This document shows positions 1 through 8,133 of a DNA stretch of 64,000 nt, one piece after another (position 1 is the stretch's first letter; each line of letters opens with the position of its first letter). Under the pieces are notes generated by a model. The model had not been told where the DNA came from, did no database searches, and worked only from the letters and a program-made list of their open reading frames with translations. Source of the DNA: JAJFTV01 sp036825755 (GTDB taxonomy: Bacteria; Chloroflexota; Anaerolineae; Anaerolineales; Anaerolineaceae). The DNA is taken from positions 1 through 64,000 of the forward strand of contig DAISXR010000002.1 in NCBI GenBank assembly GCA_036825755.1, in the 5' to 3' direction. A program made the position numbers and the translations under genes.

Positions 1-640
1 TGATCATGCTGTCACCCAGACCTCCGGAGCCGAGGTGGGCCATCTGGATCTTCAGAGTGGGGTGGTGGGCGATGATTTCATCAATCAGAATGGCAGCATC
101 TACCGCGCCGAATTCAGGATTACGGCTCATGAAGTGCAGCAACACCGGCATGTCCAGTTCGACGGCTTTTGCAAATACTTTTTTGATACTTTCAAGGTGC
201 TGTGGGTTACGCAGATCGACGTTGGAGTTGGTAAAATGCAGTTTTAGCGCTCTCAGCCCAAGCTGGTTGGCGCAGCGGTCCATCTCTTCAAGGGCGTAGT
301 CCTGCAGCGGGTTGATACTCATAAAGGGCAGCAACCGGTCAGGGTATTGGGCGCATTCGCGGGCGGTGAAGTCATTTTCAAACTTGACCCAGTCATTAAT
401 TTGATCATCCGGCAAGCCAAGCAAATCCATCCCCCACTGATACGCATTGGAGAGAGCGAATGCCTTTTGGACCCCGGAGCGATCCAGCACAGATATGATT
501 TCGTCGGCATTATGGAACGCAGGCACATAAGTGCCGAGAATTTCTGCGCCCAGTTTCTCGTTCATGATGTTGGCGCACTCGGAGGAGGTGAGGTGCATGT
601 GATAGTCAGCAAAAGGCGATAACGTGGAAGATGTGCTCAT
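1..640 (-). CDS. Amidohydrolase family protein (amidohydrolase_2 type), 3' end outside window
   Basis: Read on the minus strand from the ATG at 640, an open frame runs off the window edge with no stop, so the C-terminus is missing. The protein opens with a D-Y-H-M-H motif near residues 12-16, the first metal-binding H-x-H of TIM-barrel amidohydrolases. Further on it has LLPFMSINP, a strand with ALKLH, and a MPVLLHFMSR segment, all typical of the amidohydrolase_2 (PF04909) family of decarboxylases, lactonases and hydrolases. The start is supported by AGAAAGGA about six bases upstream and a TATAAT-like box at 661-666. Substrate cannot be told from sequence. The frame assignment is clear; the family call is from motif recognition only. 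Confidence 0.75.
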   Translation of the reverse strand, partial: MSTSSTLSPFADYHMHLTSSECANIMNEKLGAEILGTYVPAFHNADEIISVLDRSGVQKAFALSNAYQWGMDLLGLPDDQINDWVKFENDFTARECAQYPDRLLPFMSINPLQDYALEEMDRCANQLGLRALKLHFTNSNVDLRNPQHLESIKKVFAKAVELDMPVLLHFMSRNPEFGAVDAAILIDEIIAHHPTLKIQMAHLGSGGLGDSMI

Positions 641-660
641 AATGAATCCTTTCTGGCGAA

Positions 661-666
661 ATTATA
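661..666 (-). promoter_or_regulatory. -10 box (TATAAT) for the amidohydrolase
   Basis: Perfect TATAAT on the minus strand about 20 bases upstream of the ATG at 640. I see no convincing -35 at a 16-18 base spacing, so this is a partial promoter call. Confidence 0.35.
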
Positions 667-709
667 AGTCATTTTCCAATTTAAGAAGCCTGAAAAAGAG
701 CGCTTATAG

Positions 710-715
710 TATAAT
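710..715 (+). promoter_or_regulatory. -10 box (TATAAT) upstream of the small membrane ORF
   Basis: Perfect TATAAT on the plus strand, 59 bases before the ATG at 775. No clear -35 partner. It lies back to back with the minus-strand box at 661-666, as expected for a divergent intergenic region. Confidence 0.3.
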
Positions 716-774
716 TTTACACTGGTCAGGAAGTTATCCGGTGTCAGAGATTGACCAACCGACTTGAGTAGATT

Positions 775-951
775 ATGCTGTTTATCATTGCGATTGCCAT
801 GCTGGTCAGTTTACCGGTTGCTGAATATTTAATCAAGAAAAAGGGATTCTCGTATCCCAAAGCCCTGGCGGTTGCATTATTGCTGTCCTGGGCGATCACG
901 GCAATCGTGGCAATGATTTTCAAATGGTTGGGTTCGTTACAAGGGGCCTGA
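775..951 (+). CDS. Small two-helix membrane protein (58 aa), hypothetical
   Basis: A 58-codon open frame from an ATG at 775 to TGA. The protein has two hydrophobic stretches, about residues 2-20 and 29-49, separated by a basic turn KKKGFSYPK, as expected for a small two-pass membrane protein with the loop in the cytoplasm. No family is recognised. The Shine-Dalgarno sequence is weak (GAGTAG a few bases upstream), which lowers confidence, but a -10 box lies upstream and the frame fills an otherwise empty gap between two genes. It could be an unannotated real gene; conservation in relatives would decide. Confidence 0.4.
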   Translation: MLFIIAIAMLVSLPVAEYLIKKKGFSYPKALAVALLLSWAITAIVAMIFKWLGSLQGA

Positions 952-1076
952 CAGGTGTTGTGTCTGGCTCGGAAACTGACATCGGGTGTGGGGTATAGAA
1001 AAGCAAAAAGATGAAGGTGGCAGGCAATTATTTGCTGTCAAAACAAATTACAACAGCCGCTGAAAGGAGCATGAAT

Positions 1077-2996
1077 ATGAGTATTATCGAACGAAAGCCT
1101 TTCGAAGCAATTCAATTGAAAAGGCACACCCCGGTTCCCTCTGATATTGAAATCGCGCAAGAATCCTCAATGAAGCCCATCACTCAAATTGCGGAAGAAC
1201 TGGGCATTTTACCGGATGAGTTGGAATTATACGGTCCTTATAAGGCAAAAGTAAAGCTCGAAATCCTGGAACGGTTGAAGGATGTGCCGGATGGCAAATA
1301 CATCGATGTGACTGCCATCACCCCCACACCCCTGGGCGAAGGGAAAACCACTACCACGGTAGGCCTGGCTCAGGCATTGGGTGCACATCTTGGCTACCGC
1401 GCCATGACCGTCATTCGCCAGCCCAGTCAGGGTCCCACTTTTGGCATCAAGGGCGGCGCGGCGGGCGGCGGTTACAGCCAGGTTATCCCGATGGAAGATT
1501 TCAACCTGCACCTGACCGGTGACATCCACGCCATCACCGCTGCCAACAACCTGCTGGCGGCTGCCATTGATGTGCGCATGTTCCATGAAGCCTATCAGGA
1601 CGATGCCAAGATGTTTGAGGCATTATTCCCCAAGAACCGCAAGGGCGAACGCAAGTTTGGGGTGGGCATGCGAAACCAGTTGAAGAAACTGGGCATCAAC
1701 AAGACCAATCCCGATGATCTGACGCCTGAGGAAAGGCACAAAATGGTGCGTCTGGATATCGATCCGGACACCATTACCTGGCGGCGTGTAATGGATACTT
1801 CAGATCGCATGCTGCGCGTGATCAAGACCGGCCTGGGGCCGCAGGAACGCGGTCGTGTTGTACGCGACACCGGCTTTGATATCACCGTTGCCAGCGAAAT
1901 CATGGCCATTCTGGCGCTCACCACCAGCCTGCGCGATATGCGCGAACGGTTGGGACGCATGGTGATCGGTTTGAATAAATCCGGTGAAGCAGTTACCGCC
2001 GATGACCTGGGCGTGGGCGGCGCATTGACCGTATTGATGCGCGATGCCATCAAACCCAACCTGATGCAGACGCTGGAAGGCACCCCGGCCCTTGTACATG
2101 CCGGCCCGTTTGCCAACATCGCTCACGGCAACAGCTCCATCCTGGCTGATAAGATCAGCCTGAAACTGGCGGACTACACCATCACCGAATCCGGCTTCGG
2201 CGCGGATATGGGCATGGAGAAATTCTTTGACATCAAATGCCGCTATTCCGGCCTGATCCCGAATGCGGTCGTGCTGGTAGCCACCATCCGCGCCCTCAAG
2301 ATGCACGGCGGCGGCCCAACCGTGATCGCCGGCAAGCCGCTGGCACGTGAATATATCGATGAGAATCTCGATCTGCTGCGCGCCGGTCTGTCCAACATGG
2401 TTCAGCACATCAGAAATGCCCGCAAGTACGGCATCCCGGTGGTCGTGGCAGTGAACAGCTTCGCCACCGATACACAGGCTGAGCTGGAGATGGTGCGCAA
2501 AGCAGCCATCGAAGAGGGCGGCGCCCTGGATGCAGTGGTGAGTAATCACTGGTCATTGGGCGGTGAAGGGGCTATTGAACTGGCGAAAGCCGTGGTCAAA
2601 GCCTGCGATCAGCCCTCCAATTTCGAATTCCTGTACCCGCTGGATATGTCGATCAAAGAGAAGATCGAAAAGATCGCCTGCGAAATTTATGGCGCTGATG
2701 GCGTGGATTACGAACCGCTGGCCGAGGAACGGATTCAGGCTTATACCGATCTCGGGTTTGACAAGCTGCCGATCTGCATGGCCAAAACCCATCTGAGCTT
2801 CAGCCACGATCCATCACTGAAGGGTGTGCCCAAGAACTTCCGCATCCCCATCCGCGATATCCGTGCTTCAGTCGGCGCCGGCTTCATTTACCCGATATTG
2901 GGCGAAATGAGTACCATGCCCGGGTTACCCACCCGACCGGGTTTCTTCGATATCGATATCGATCTCGAAACCGGAGAGGTACTGGGTCTCTCGTAA
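1077..2996 (+). CDS. fhs: Formate-tetrahydrofolate ligase, long eukaryote-like form
   Basis: ATP-dependent ligation of formate to tetrahydrofolate, giving 10-formyl-THF; it works in the methyl branch of C1 metabolism or in purine and formyl-Met supply. The P-loop TPLGEGKTTTT near residues 88-98, the RQPSQGPTFGIKGG motif and the C-terminal STMPGLPTRPGF motif are all present. I chose the ATG at 1077 (639 aa) because AAAGGAG lies seven bases upstream; an in-frame ATG at 1011 would add 22 residues without a good ribosome site. It is longer than the roughly 556-residue clostridial enzymes: it carries the extra segment LDIDPDTITWRRVMDTSDR seen in the ligase domain of eukaryotic C1-THF synthases. 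A terminator follows directly, so it is probably monocistronic. Confidence 0.97.
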   Translation: MSIIERKPFEAIQLKRHTPVPSDIEIAQESSMKPITQIAEELGILPDELELYGPYKAKVKLEILERLKDVPDGKYIDVTAITPTPLGEGKTTTTVGLAQALGAHLGYRAMTVIRQPSQGPTFGIKGGAAGGGYSQVIPMEDFNLHLTGDIHAITAANNLLAAAIDVRMFHEAYQDDAKMFEALFPKNRKGERKFGVGMRNQLKKLGINKTNPDDLTPEERHKMVRLDIDPDTITWRRVMDTSDRMLRVIKTGLGPQERGRVVRDTGFDITVASEIMAILALTTSLRDMRERLGRMVIGLNKSGEAVTADDLGVGGALTVLMRDAIKPNLMQTLEGTPALVHAGPFANIAHGNSSILADKISLKLADYTITESGFGADMGMEKFFDIKCRYSGLIPNAVVLVATIRALKMHGGGPTVIAGKPLAREYIDENLDLLRAGLSNMVQHIRNARKYGIPVVVAVNSFATDTQAELEMVRKAAIEEGGALDAVVSNHWSLGGEGAIELAKAVVKACDQPSNFEFLYPLDMSIKEKIEKIACEIYGADGVDYEPLAEERIQAYTDLGFDKLPICMAKTHLSFSHDPSLKGVPKNFRIPIRDIRASVGAGFIYPILGEMSTMPGLPTRPGFFDIDIDLETGEVLGLS

Positions 2997-3012
2997 TTCA
3001 TCCTGTTTTTCG

Positions 3013-3050
3013 AAAACCTGGCAAATCCGCAACGATTTGCCAGGTTTTTT
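3013..3050 (+). terminator. Rho-independent terminator after fhs
   Basis: An 11 bp stem (CCTGGCAAATC paired with GATTTGCCAGG) with a six-base loop, preceded by AAAA and followed by six T. Confidence 0.93.
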
Positions 3051-3191
3051 GTTAATCCTGTTCAAAGATAATGGCATTATTGTGTTATTTGGGTAATCAC
3101 TACAATTGGAGTATTGACCTATATTGTATAGACATTACAATAAGACCTTTATACCAACCAGGCTTTTTTAAAGGAGAGATAAGCACATCTG

Positions 3192-4490
3192 ATGATCGAG
3201 TTGTTTCCACTGGAAAGTGAGCTGGATCAAGCCGGCGGCCTTACCATAGGCCGCCATTCCGTTCGCGAGCTGGCCCGGCAATGGGGCACCCCTCTTTATT
3301 TGTATCACGCCGGTACATTTTATGACCGGGTAAACACCTTGCGGTGTTTACTGGAAGAAAACTACGAGGGATCCGCTGAAATCAGTTATGCGGGGAAAAC
3401 GTACTTATCGTATAAATTTGCAAAAATTCTCAATCAGTGCGGCCTTACGCTGGATACCGTATCGATTGGTGAGATGAAAATTGCCCGGAAGGCCGGTTTT
3501 GACCCGGCACGAATACACCTGAATGGAAATAACAAAACCCGGGAAGAACTGGAGTTTGCCCTGGAATGGGGGATCGACAATATTGTGGTGGACAGCCCTA
3601 ATGAACTGGAATTTCTGACCACCCTTGCCAGTCAGCAAAAGAAAAAAGCCAATATCTGGCTGCGCATCACGCCGGGGGTGGAGGTGGATACGCATCCGTT
3701 TGTTCAGACCGCGCACCCGGCCAGTAAGTTTGGTTTTCCGATCGAGGACGGGCAGGCTTCACGCGGTATTCAATACGCCAAAGCCAATCCGTGGGTGAAT
3801 TTGAAAGGATTGCATATGCATATCGGCTCACAACTGTTTCAAGTGGAGCCGTATTTGAAGGCGCTGCAATCCATCTTTCAACTGGCCGAAAGTGAAGGCC
3901 TGGTGCTGGAACAGATCAGCCCCGGCGGCGGGATGGGCGTGCCTTACGTGCCCGGTGAAAAAGAAGTGGATCTGCCACAATTCATCTCGTTCGTCGCGAA
4001 TGTGATCAAACAGGAATGCAGTCGCCTGGGATGGAAATTACCGAAGCTGGTGCTGGAACCCGGCCGCTATTTGATCGCCAAAGCGGGCGTATCGGTCTAT
4101 TCCATCGGTACCATCAAGCAGTCGAGCGATGGCACACGTTTCGCGGCGGTGGATGGCGGCATGTCGGATAATCCCCGCCCGGCGCTGTACGATTCAAAAT
4201 ACACCGCGCTGGTGCTGGATAAACCGGTCGGGGAAGATGGGAAACGTTACAAAGTGGTGGGCAAGCTGTGTGAATCGGGGGACCGCCTGATCACCAGCGC
4301 CTTACTGCCCGCCGATATCCAGCGCGGCGATTACCTGGTGATCCCGGTCAGCGGAGCGTATCAACTCAGCATGTCATCCAATTACAATCTCGTAGGAAGG
4401 CCGGCTGTGCTGTGGCTGGAGGAGGACCATATTGAAGTGCTCCAACAGCGCGAGCATGTGGATCAAATGAAGTGGTGGATGGGAGATTAA
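3192..4490 (+). CDS. lysA: Diaminopimelate decarboxylase
   Basis: PLP-dependent decarboxylation of meso-diaminopimelate to L-lysine, last step of lysine synthesis. The fold-type III alanine-racemase-like barrel is visible: SYAGKTYLS with the PLP lysine at residue 69, a HMHIGSQ strand, the glycine-rich SPGGGMG phosphate loop, EPGRYL and the active-site CESGD shared between subunits in this family. Length (432 aa) is normal. The region before the ATG has AAAGGAGAG about 15 bases away, longer than ideal, so the true start could differ by a few codons. Related decarboxylases (carboxynorspermidine, arginine) share the fold, but the DTHPF...SKFG segment and HIGSQ favour LysA. Confidence 0.9.
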   Translation: MIELFPLESELDQAGGLTIGRHSVRELARQWGTPLYLYHAGTFYDRVNTLRCLLEENYEGSAEISYAGKTYLSYKFAKILNQCGLTLDTVSIGEMKIARKAGFDPARIHLNGNNKTREELEFALEWGIDNIVVDSPNELEFLTTLASQQKKKANIWLRITPGVEVDTHPFVQTAHPASKFGFPIEDGQASRGIQYAKANPWVNLKGLHMHIGSQLFQVEPYLKALQSIFQLAESEGLVLEQISPGGGMGVPYVPGEKEVDLPQFISFVANVIKQECSRLGWKLPKLVLEPGRYLIAKAGVSVYSIGTIKQSSDGTRFAAVDGGMSDNPRPALYDSKYTALVLDKPVGEDGKRYKVVGKLCESGDRLITSALLPADIQRGDYLVIPVSGAYQLSMSSNYNLVGRPAVLWLEEDHIEVLQQREHVDQMKWWMGD

Positions 4491-4526
4491 CTCTCTCTCA
4501 TTCTGATCTGAGTTCTTGTATACTTA

Positions 4527-4559
4527 TCCTGGGTGAACAACTTCGCCCAGGATTTTTTT
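4527..4559 (+). terminator. Rho-independent terminator after lysA
   Basis: An 11 bp stem (TCCTGGGTGAA with TTCGCCCAGGA, one G-T pair), four-base loop and seven T. Its T tract ends about 24 bases before the next start codon, so the methyltransferase is fed by read-through or by a very tight promoter. Confidence 0.85.
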
Positions 4560-4582
4560 ATTTTCCCTTCACTGGAGACAAT

Positions 4583-5170
4583 ATGACGCTCAACGATGCT
4601 GAATACTTTGTCTATCCTCTGGTAGACCTGAAAGTTGATGATTTTCGGACAGATGGCTGGATTCTAGATATTGGCGGCGGGGGAGAGGGGGTAATCGGGA
4701 GGTTGAAAGGTCGTGATGTGATCGCAATCGATCTGTTGGAATCCGAACTTCAGGATGCTGCCGAAGGTCCCCTGAAAATTGTGATGGATGCCCGGGATCT
4801 GAAGTTCCTCAACGATGCATTTTCTACTGTCACCGCTTTCTTCTCCCTGATGTATGTGAAATCACATGAAGACCAACAAAAGATCTTCTGTGAGGCATAC
4901 CGGGTGCTGAAACCGGGTGGGAGGTTTCTGGTCTGGGAAGTGGATCTGTCTGAACGACCGGCGACAGACAAAAAGATCTATGTGGTGACGCTCAAATATC
5001 GTGTCAGAGGTCTGGAGAACGAAACCGGCTACGGACGGATGTGGCCGGACGAACCCAGGGGAGAAGCATACTATCTGGATCAGGCGGAAAAAGCCGGTTT
5101 CCGGCTGATGAACATGCAGAGAAGCCAGCACATTCTGCAATTCGAATTTATGAAACCGAAAACATCCTGA
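4583..5170 (+). CDS. Class I SAM-dependent methyltransferase
   Basis: A 195-residue Rossmann-fold methyltransferase. Motif I is ILDIGGGGEG at residues 27-36, followed by an acidic residue ending strand 2 (VIAIDL), a VMDAR strand, and VLKPGGRFLVWEVD, the post-motif III segment typical of methyltransf_11/25 enzymes. The start at 4583 is set by CTGGAGACAAT just upstream; a longer frame reaching back to 4472 would overlap lysA and the terminator. The substrate is unknown. It converges with the DinG gene with only 16 bases between stops. Confidence 0.8.
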   Translation: MTLNDAEYFVYPLVDLKVDDFRTDGWILDIGGGGEGVIGRLKGRDVIAIDLLESELQDAAEGPLKIVMDARDLKFLNDAFSTVTAFFSLMYVKSHEDQQKIFCEAYRVLKPGGRFLVWEVDLSERPATDKKIYVVTLKYRVRGLENETGYGRMWPDEPRGEAYYLDQAEKAGFRLMNMQRSQHILQFEFMKPKTS

Positions 5171-5186
5171 CAGTCCTGTTTGAATT

Positions 5187-7982
5187 TTACAGATTCAACC
5201 AGCGCTGGGCGGCTTTGGGCAGGTTGACCGCGGAATCAACCCGGGTGGTGCATTTAGGCAGCGATTCGATGAACAGCTTGCCATAAGATTTGGACAGGAT
5301 GCGTTTATCGAGCACTACCACCACACCCCGGTCAGACTGGGTGCGGATCAGGCGGCCAAATCCCTGGCGGAAACGCAGAACGGCTTCCGGCAGATTGTAC
5401 TCGTGGAAGGGATCTTCAAACTGCTCAGAGCGGGCGGCGATGACCGGGTCCGACGGCACCTCAAATGGCAGGCGGGTGATCACCAGCACCGAAAGGGCGT
5501 CACCGGGGATATCCACGCCTTCCCAGAAGGAACGCGTACCCAGCAGAACTGCTTTTTCGGCCGCACGGAAGTTTTCCAGCAGGATATTGGGTGATGCGCC
5601 TTTTCCCTGCTCGTACACATAAATACCATTTTCTTCCAGATAGGGAGTGATGGTCTTGGAGGTGAGCTTCAACTGGGCGTAAGAGGTGAACAAAATCAGC
5701 ATACGTCCGCCGGTGGCCTGGGCCAGTCGCATGACAATTTGATCCAGCATGCGCTGATAATTGGAGCGATCCGTCGGTTCGGGAATATCGTTGACCAGAT
5801 ACAGGAGCGCGGAGTTTTCGTAATCAAAAGGTGACCCAACCGTGTACTCATCGGCTTCGTCGGCATTTAACCGATTGCGCAGATAATCAAAACCGGTGCT
5901 GGTGGTCAGTGTGGCAGAGGTGAGGATGACGCTCGATTTCTCATGCCACAGGTTCTTCTCCATCATGGCGCCGATGTGCAGGGGAGCCACTTCCAGGGAG
6001 ATCTGGTTGCTGGTGGGTGAAATTTCTCCCCAATAAATGGAGCCCTCTTCAGATTTGAATGCAAAACCGGAGATCTGTTCCATGGCTTCGTTCAAGCGCC
6101 GGTACAGGTTATTCAGGGTATCCAGGCTGTCGTATACCTCATCGGGTACATGGTTCAATGCCTGTGCGGTTTGCAGAAAATCATGCACCATTTCGAGCAT
6201 GGTCTTCATGCTAGCTTCTGCAGCGGTCCAGGTGATTTCCACTTCTTCCCATTCCGGTTTTTTCCGGATGGCAGGTGTGATACGGGCCTGCTGCCCATAC
6301 ACAGTAATCTCGCGATGTTCGCGTTCGCCGGCCATAAAGTCACCGATGGCGCGGAAGAAGTCTTTAAACTCGCGATCCAGACGGAAGCCGTAATCGGTGA
6401 TGCGGCGCAAATTTTGATCGGCCAGGGCAAACTCGGTGGGGGTGAGATAGTTACGCAGCATGCCCACGGTATGCCCCAGGATACCGCTGTTGATGCCGCC
6501 CAGTTCGTGCAGCATGCGCATGAGCACCGGTTGGGTGATGCGGATACTGAGCGCTCCGGTGGTGGCGGCTTCCATGTGATGCGCTTCATCGACGATCAGG
6601 TAATCATAGTCGGGCAGCACCCGGCTGCCGGTGGCGATATCGGCCAGCAGAAGGGCGTGGTTTACTACCACCAGATGCGAGCTCTGGGCCGCCCGGTGAG
6701 CTTTATAAAACGGGCAAACGCCTTCCATGCGCGACATGCACACTTCCACGCGGCAATTTTCATCATCGGCGGATACGTTATCCCAAATTTCGCGTTCAAT
6801 GGGGCCGTTCAGGTTGATCTCATTGCGATCCCCGGTTCCGCCTTCGATCAACCAGACCATGATTTTGCCCATTACACGGATTTCGTCGCTGTTCTCCGGC
6901 CCGCGGGTTCTGAAGCTCTCAAACCGGCGTGGGCAGATGTAATTCCCGCGTCCCTTCAGCACCGTGGCGCGTAGGTTCAGATCCAACGCCGCACGCAGCT
7001 CGGGGATATCCTTTTTGATCAATTGTTCCTGCAAATTGATGGTGTTGGTGGAGATTACCACGCGCATGTTATTTTTCATGGCCCACAGCGCGGCCGGAAT
7101 CAGATACGCGTATGATTTTCCGGTGCCGGTGCCGGCCCCCACCATCAAATGCTGGTTCTCCGATATGGCTTTGGTGACCGTCTGGAGCATTTCCAACTGC
7201 TGCGGGCGGTATTCATATTTGGGAAAGTAGCGTGAGAACGGGCCGCCGTATTCCAGCAGGCTGGACACTTCATCCACATCCAGCTGGGTGGGGTTGTCCA
7301 CCGGTTCGAGCGGTTGAAGGAACATCTCATCTGGAGGCGTGAAGGTCATTCCCAACTGGGTGATCTTTCTCGGGGATGACTTGAAGACATCATTCACCCG
7401 CTGGCGGAGCACCTGCCTGAACAGCCAGGCGCCATTCCAGACCACCATTTCGCTCAGACGGCCGATTTCTTCCACCACCTCGTATGGAAGCTGCATGCAC
7501 TTTTCATACAGTTCCTTGAACAGGGCCTGGGTGGTGCGGGCATCCGAGAGGGCACGGTGGCTTTCCGGATTGTAGATGTTCATCAACTGGGCCAACGCTT
7601 CAAGGTTGTAGCGGCTGGCGGTGGGCAGCAGAACCGAGGCCAGTTCATAGGTGCAGATGGCCTCATTCAGTTGAAGGACATGCTGTTTCTTTAGGAAATC
7701 CAGATCAAAATGAACGGAATGCCCCACCACCGGGGCATCTCCCACAAAGCTGGCGAACTCATCGATGACATCGAACACCACCGGCGCATTACGCACCATT
7801 TCATTGGTGATGCCGGTGAGCTGTGTGATTTCGCGTGGGATCAGCCGCCCGGGATTGATCAGTGTGCTGAACTCATCTTCAATACGGCGTTCGTTGAATT
7901 TTACCGCCGCGATTTCCAGTAAGGCATCATTTTGTGGATCAAGACCGGTTGTTTCTACATCGATAGACACGAAGGTGGGCAT
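5187..7982 (-). CDS. dinG: DnaQ-type 3'-5' exonuclease/DinG-type helicase fusion
   Basis: A 931-residue superfamily 2 (XPD/DinG) protein, probably acting in repair of DNA with displaced or hybrid strands. The N-terminus has exonuclease motif I DVETTGLD (residues 8-15), then Exo II and Exo III-like segments (GHSVHFDLDFL, HRALSDA), i.e. a DEDDh exonuclease. The helicase has Walker A GAGTGTGKS near residue 280, DEAHH near 466 and motif VI QGFGRLIR near 879. Four cysteines (GNYICP, then C-x4-C and a GVCPF) sit where XPD-like proteins bind an Fe-S cluster. Length equals the usual firmicute DinG. The start was placed at the ATG before PTFVSIDVE; a longer frame exists but adds no recognisable sequence. 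Confidence 0.92.
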   Translation of the reverse strand: MPTFVSIDVETTGLDPQNDALLEIAAVKFNERRIEDEFSTLINPGRLIPREITQLTGITNEMVRNAPVVFDVIDEFASFVGDAPVVGHSVHFDLDFLKKQHVLQLNEAICTYELASVLLPTASRYNLEALAQLMNIYNPESHRALSDARTTQALFKELYEKCMQLPYEVVEEIGRLSEMVVWNGAWLFRQVLRQRVNDVFKSSPRKITQLGMTFTPPDEMFLQPLEPVDNPTQLDVDEVSSLLEYGGPFSRYFPKYEYRPQQLEMLQTVTKAISENQHLMVGAGTGTGKSYAYLIPAALWAMKNNMRVVISTNTINLQEQLIKKDIPELRAALDLNLRATVLKGRGNYICPRRFESFRTRGPENSDEIRVMGKIMVWLIEGGTGDRNEINLNGPIEREIWDNVSADDENCRVEVCMSRMEGVCPFYKAHRAAQSSHLVVVNHALLLADIATGSRVLPDYDYLIVDEAHHMEAATTGALSIRITQPVLMRMLHELGGINSGILGHTVGMLRNYLTPTEFALADQNLRRITDYGFRLDREFKDFFRAIGDFMAGEREHREITVYGQQARITPAIRKKPEWEEVEITWTAAEASMKTMLEMVHDFLQTAQALNHVPDEVYDSLDTLNNLYRRLNEAMEQISGFAFKSEEGSIYWGEISPTSNQISLEVAPLHIGAMMEKNLWHEKSSVILTSATLTTSTGFDYLRNRLNADEADEYTVGSPFDYENSALLYLVNDIPEPTDRSNYQRMLDQIVMRLAQATGGRMLILFTSYAQLKLTSKTITPYLEENGIYVYEQGKGASPNILLENFRAAEKAVLLGTRSFWEGVDIPGDALSVLVITRLPFEVPSDPVIAARSEQFEDPFHEYNLPEAVLRFRQGFGRLIRTQSDRGVVVVLDKRILSKSYGKLFIESLPKCTTRVDSAVNLPKAAQRWLNL

Positions 7983-7988
7983 GCAGCG

Positions 7989-7994
7989 ATTATA
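7989..7994 (-). promoter_or_regulatory. -10 box immediately before dinG start
   Basis: TATAAT on the minus strand ends six bases before the dinG ATG, so transcription would begin at or next to the start codon. No -35 match at standard spacing. Suggests a leaderless or near-leaderless message. Confidence 0.4.
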
Positions 7995-8133
7995 CCTTGA
8001 TTGAACCGGCGATAAGGTGGATGTGTGGCAGAAACCTGTTACAACTGCCCCTGGTTCCATCTCGGCAGGTTGACTACCGTCAGCCGTGCATTCGTGATAA
8101 CATGCAGACACATTCATCGCGGAGAAGAAACCC

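Noticed and set aside
1800..2549. 249-codon antisense frame inside fhs
   Set aside because: No ribosome site, no family features; a shadow of a highly conserved gene with biased codon use.
6150..6974. 274-codon antisense frame inside dinG
   Set aside because: His- and Gly-rich composition typical of a shadow frame; dinG has strong motifs on the other strand.
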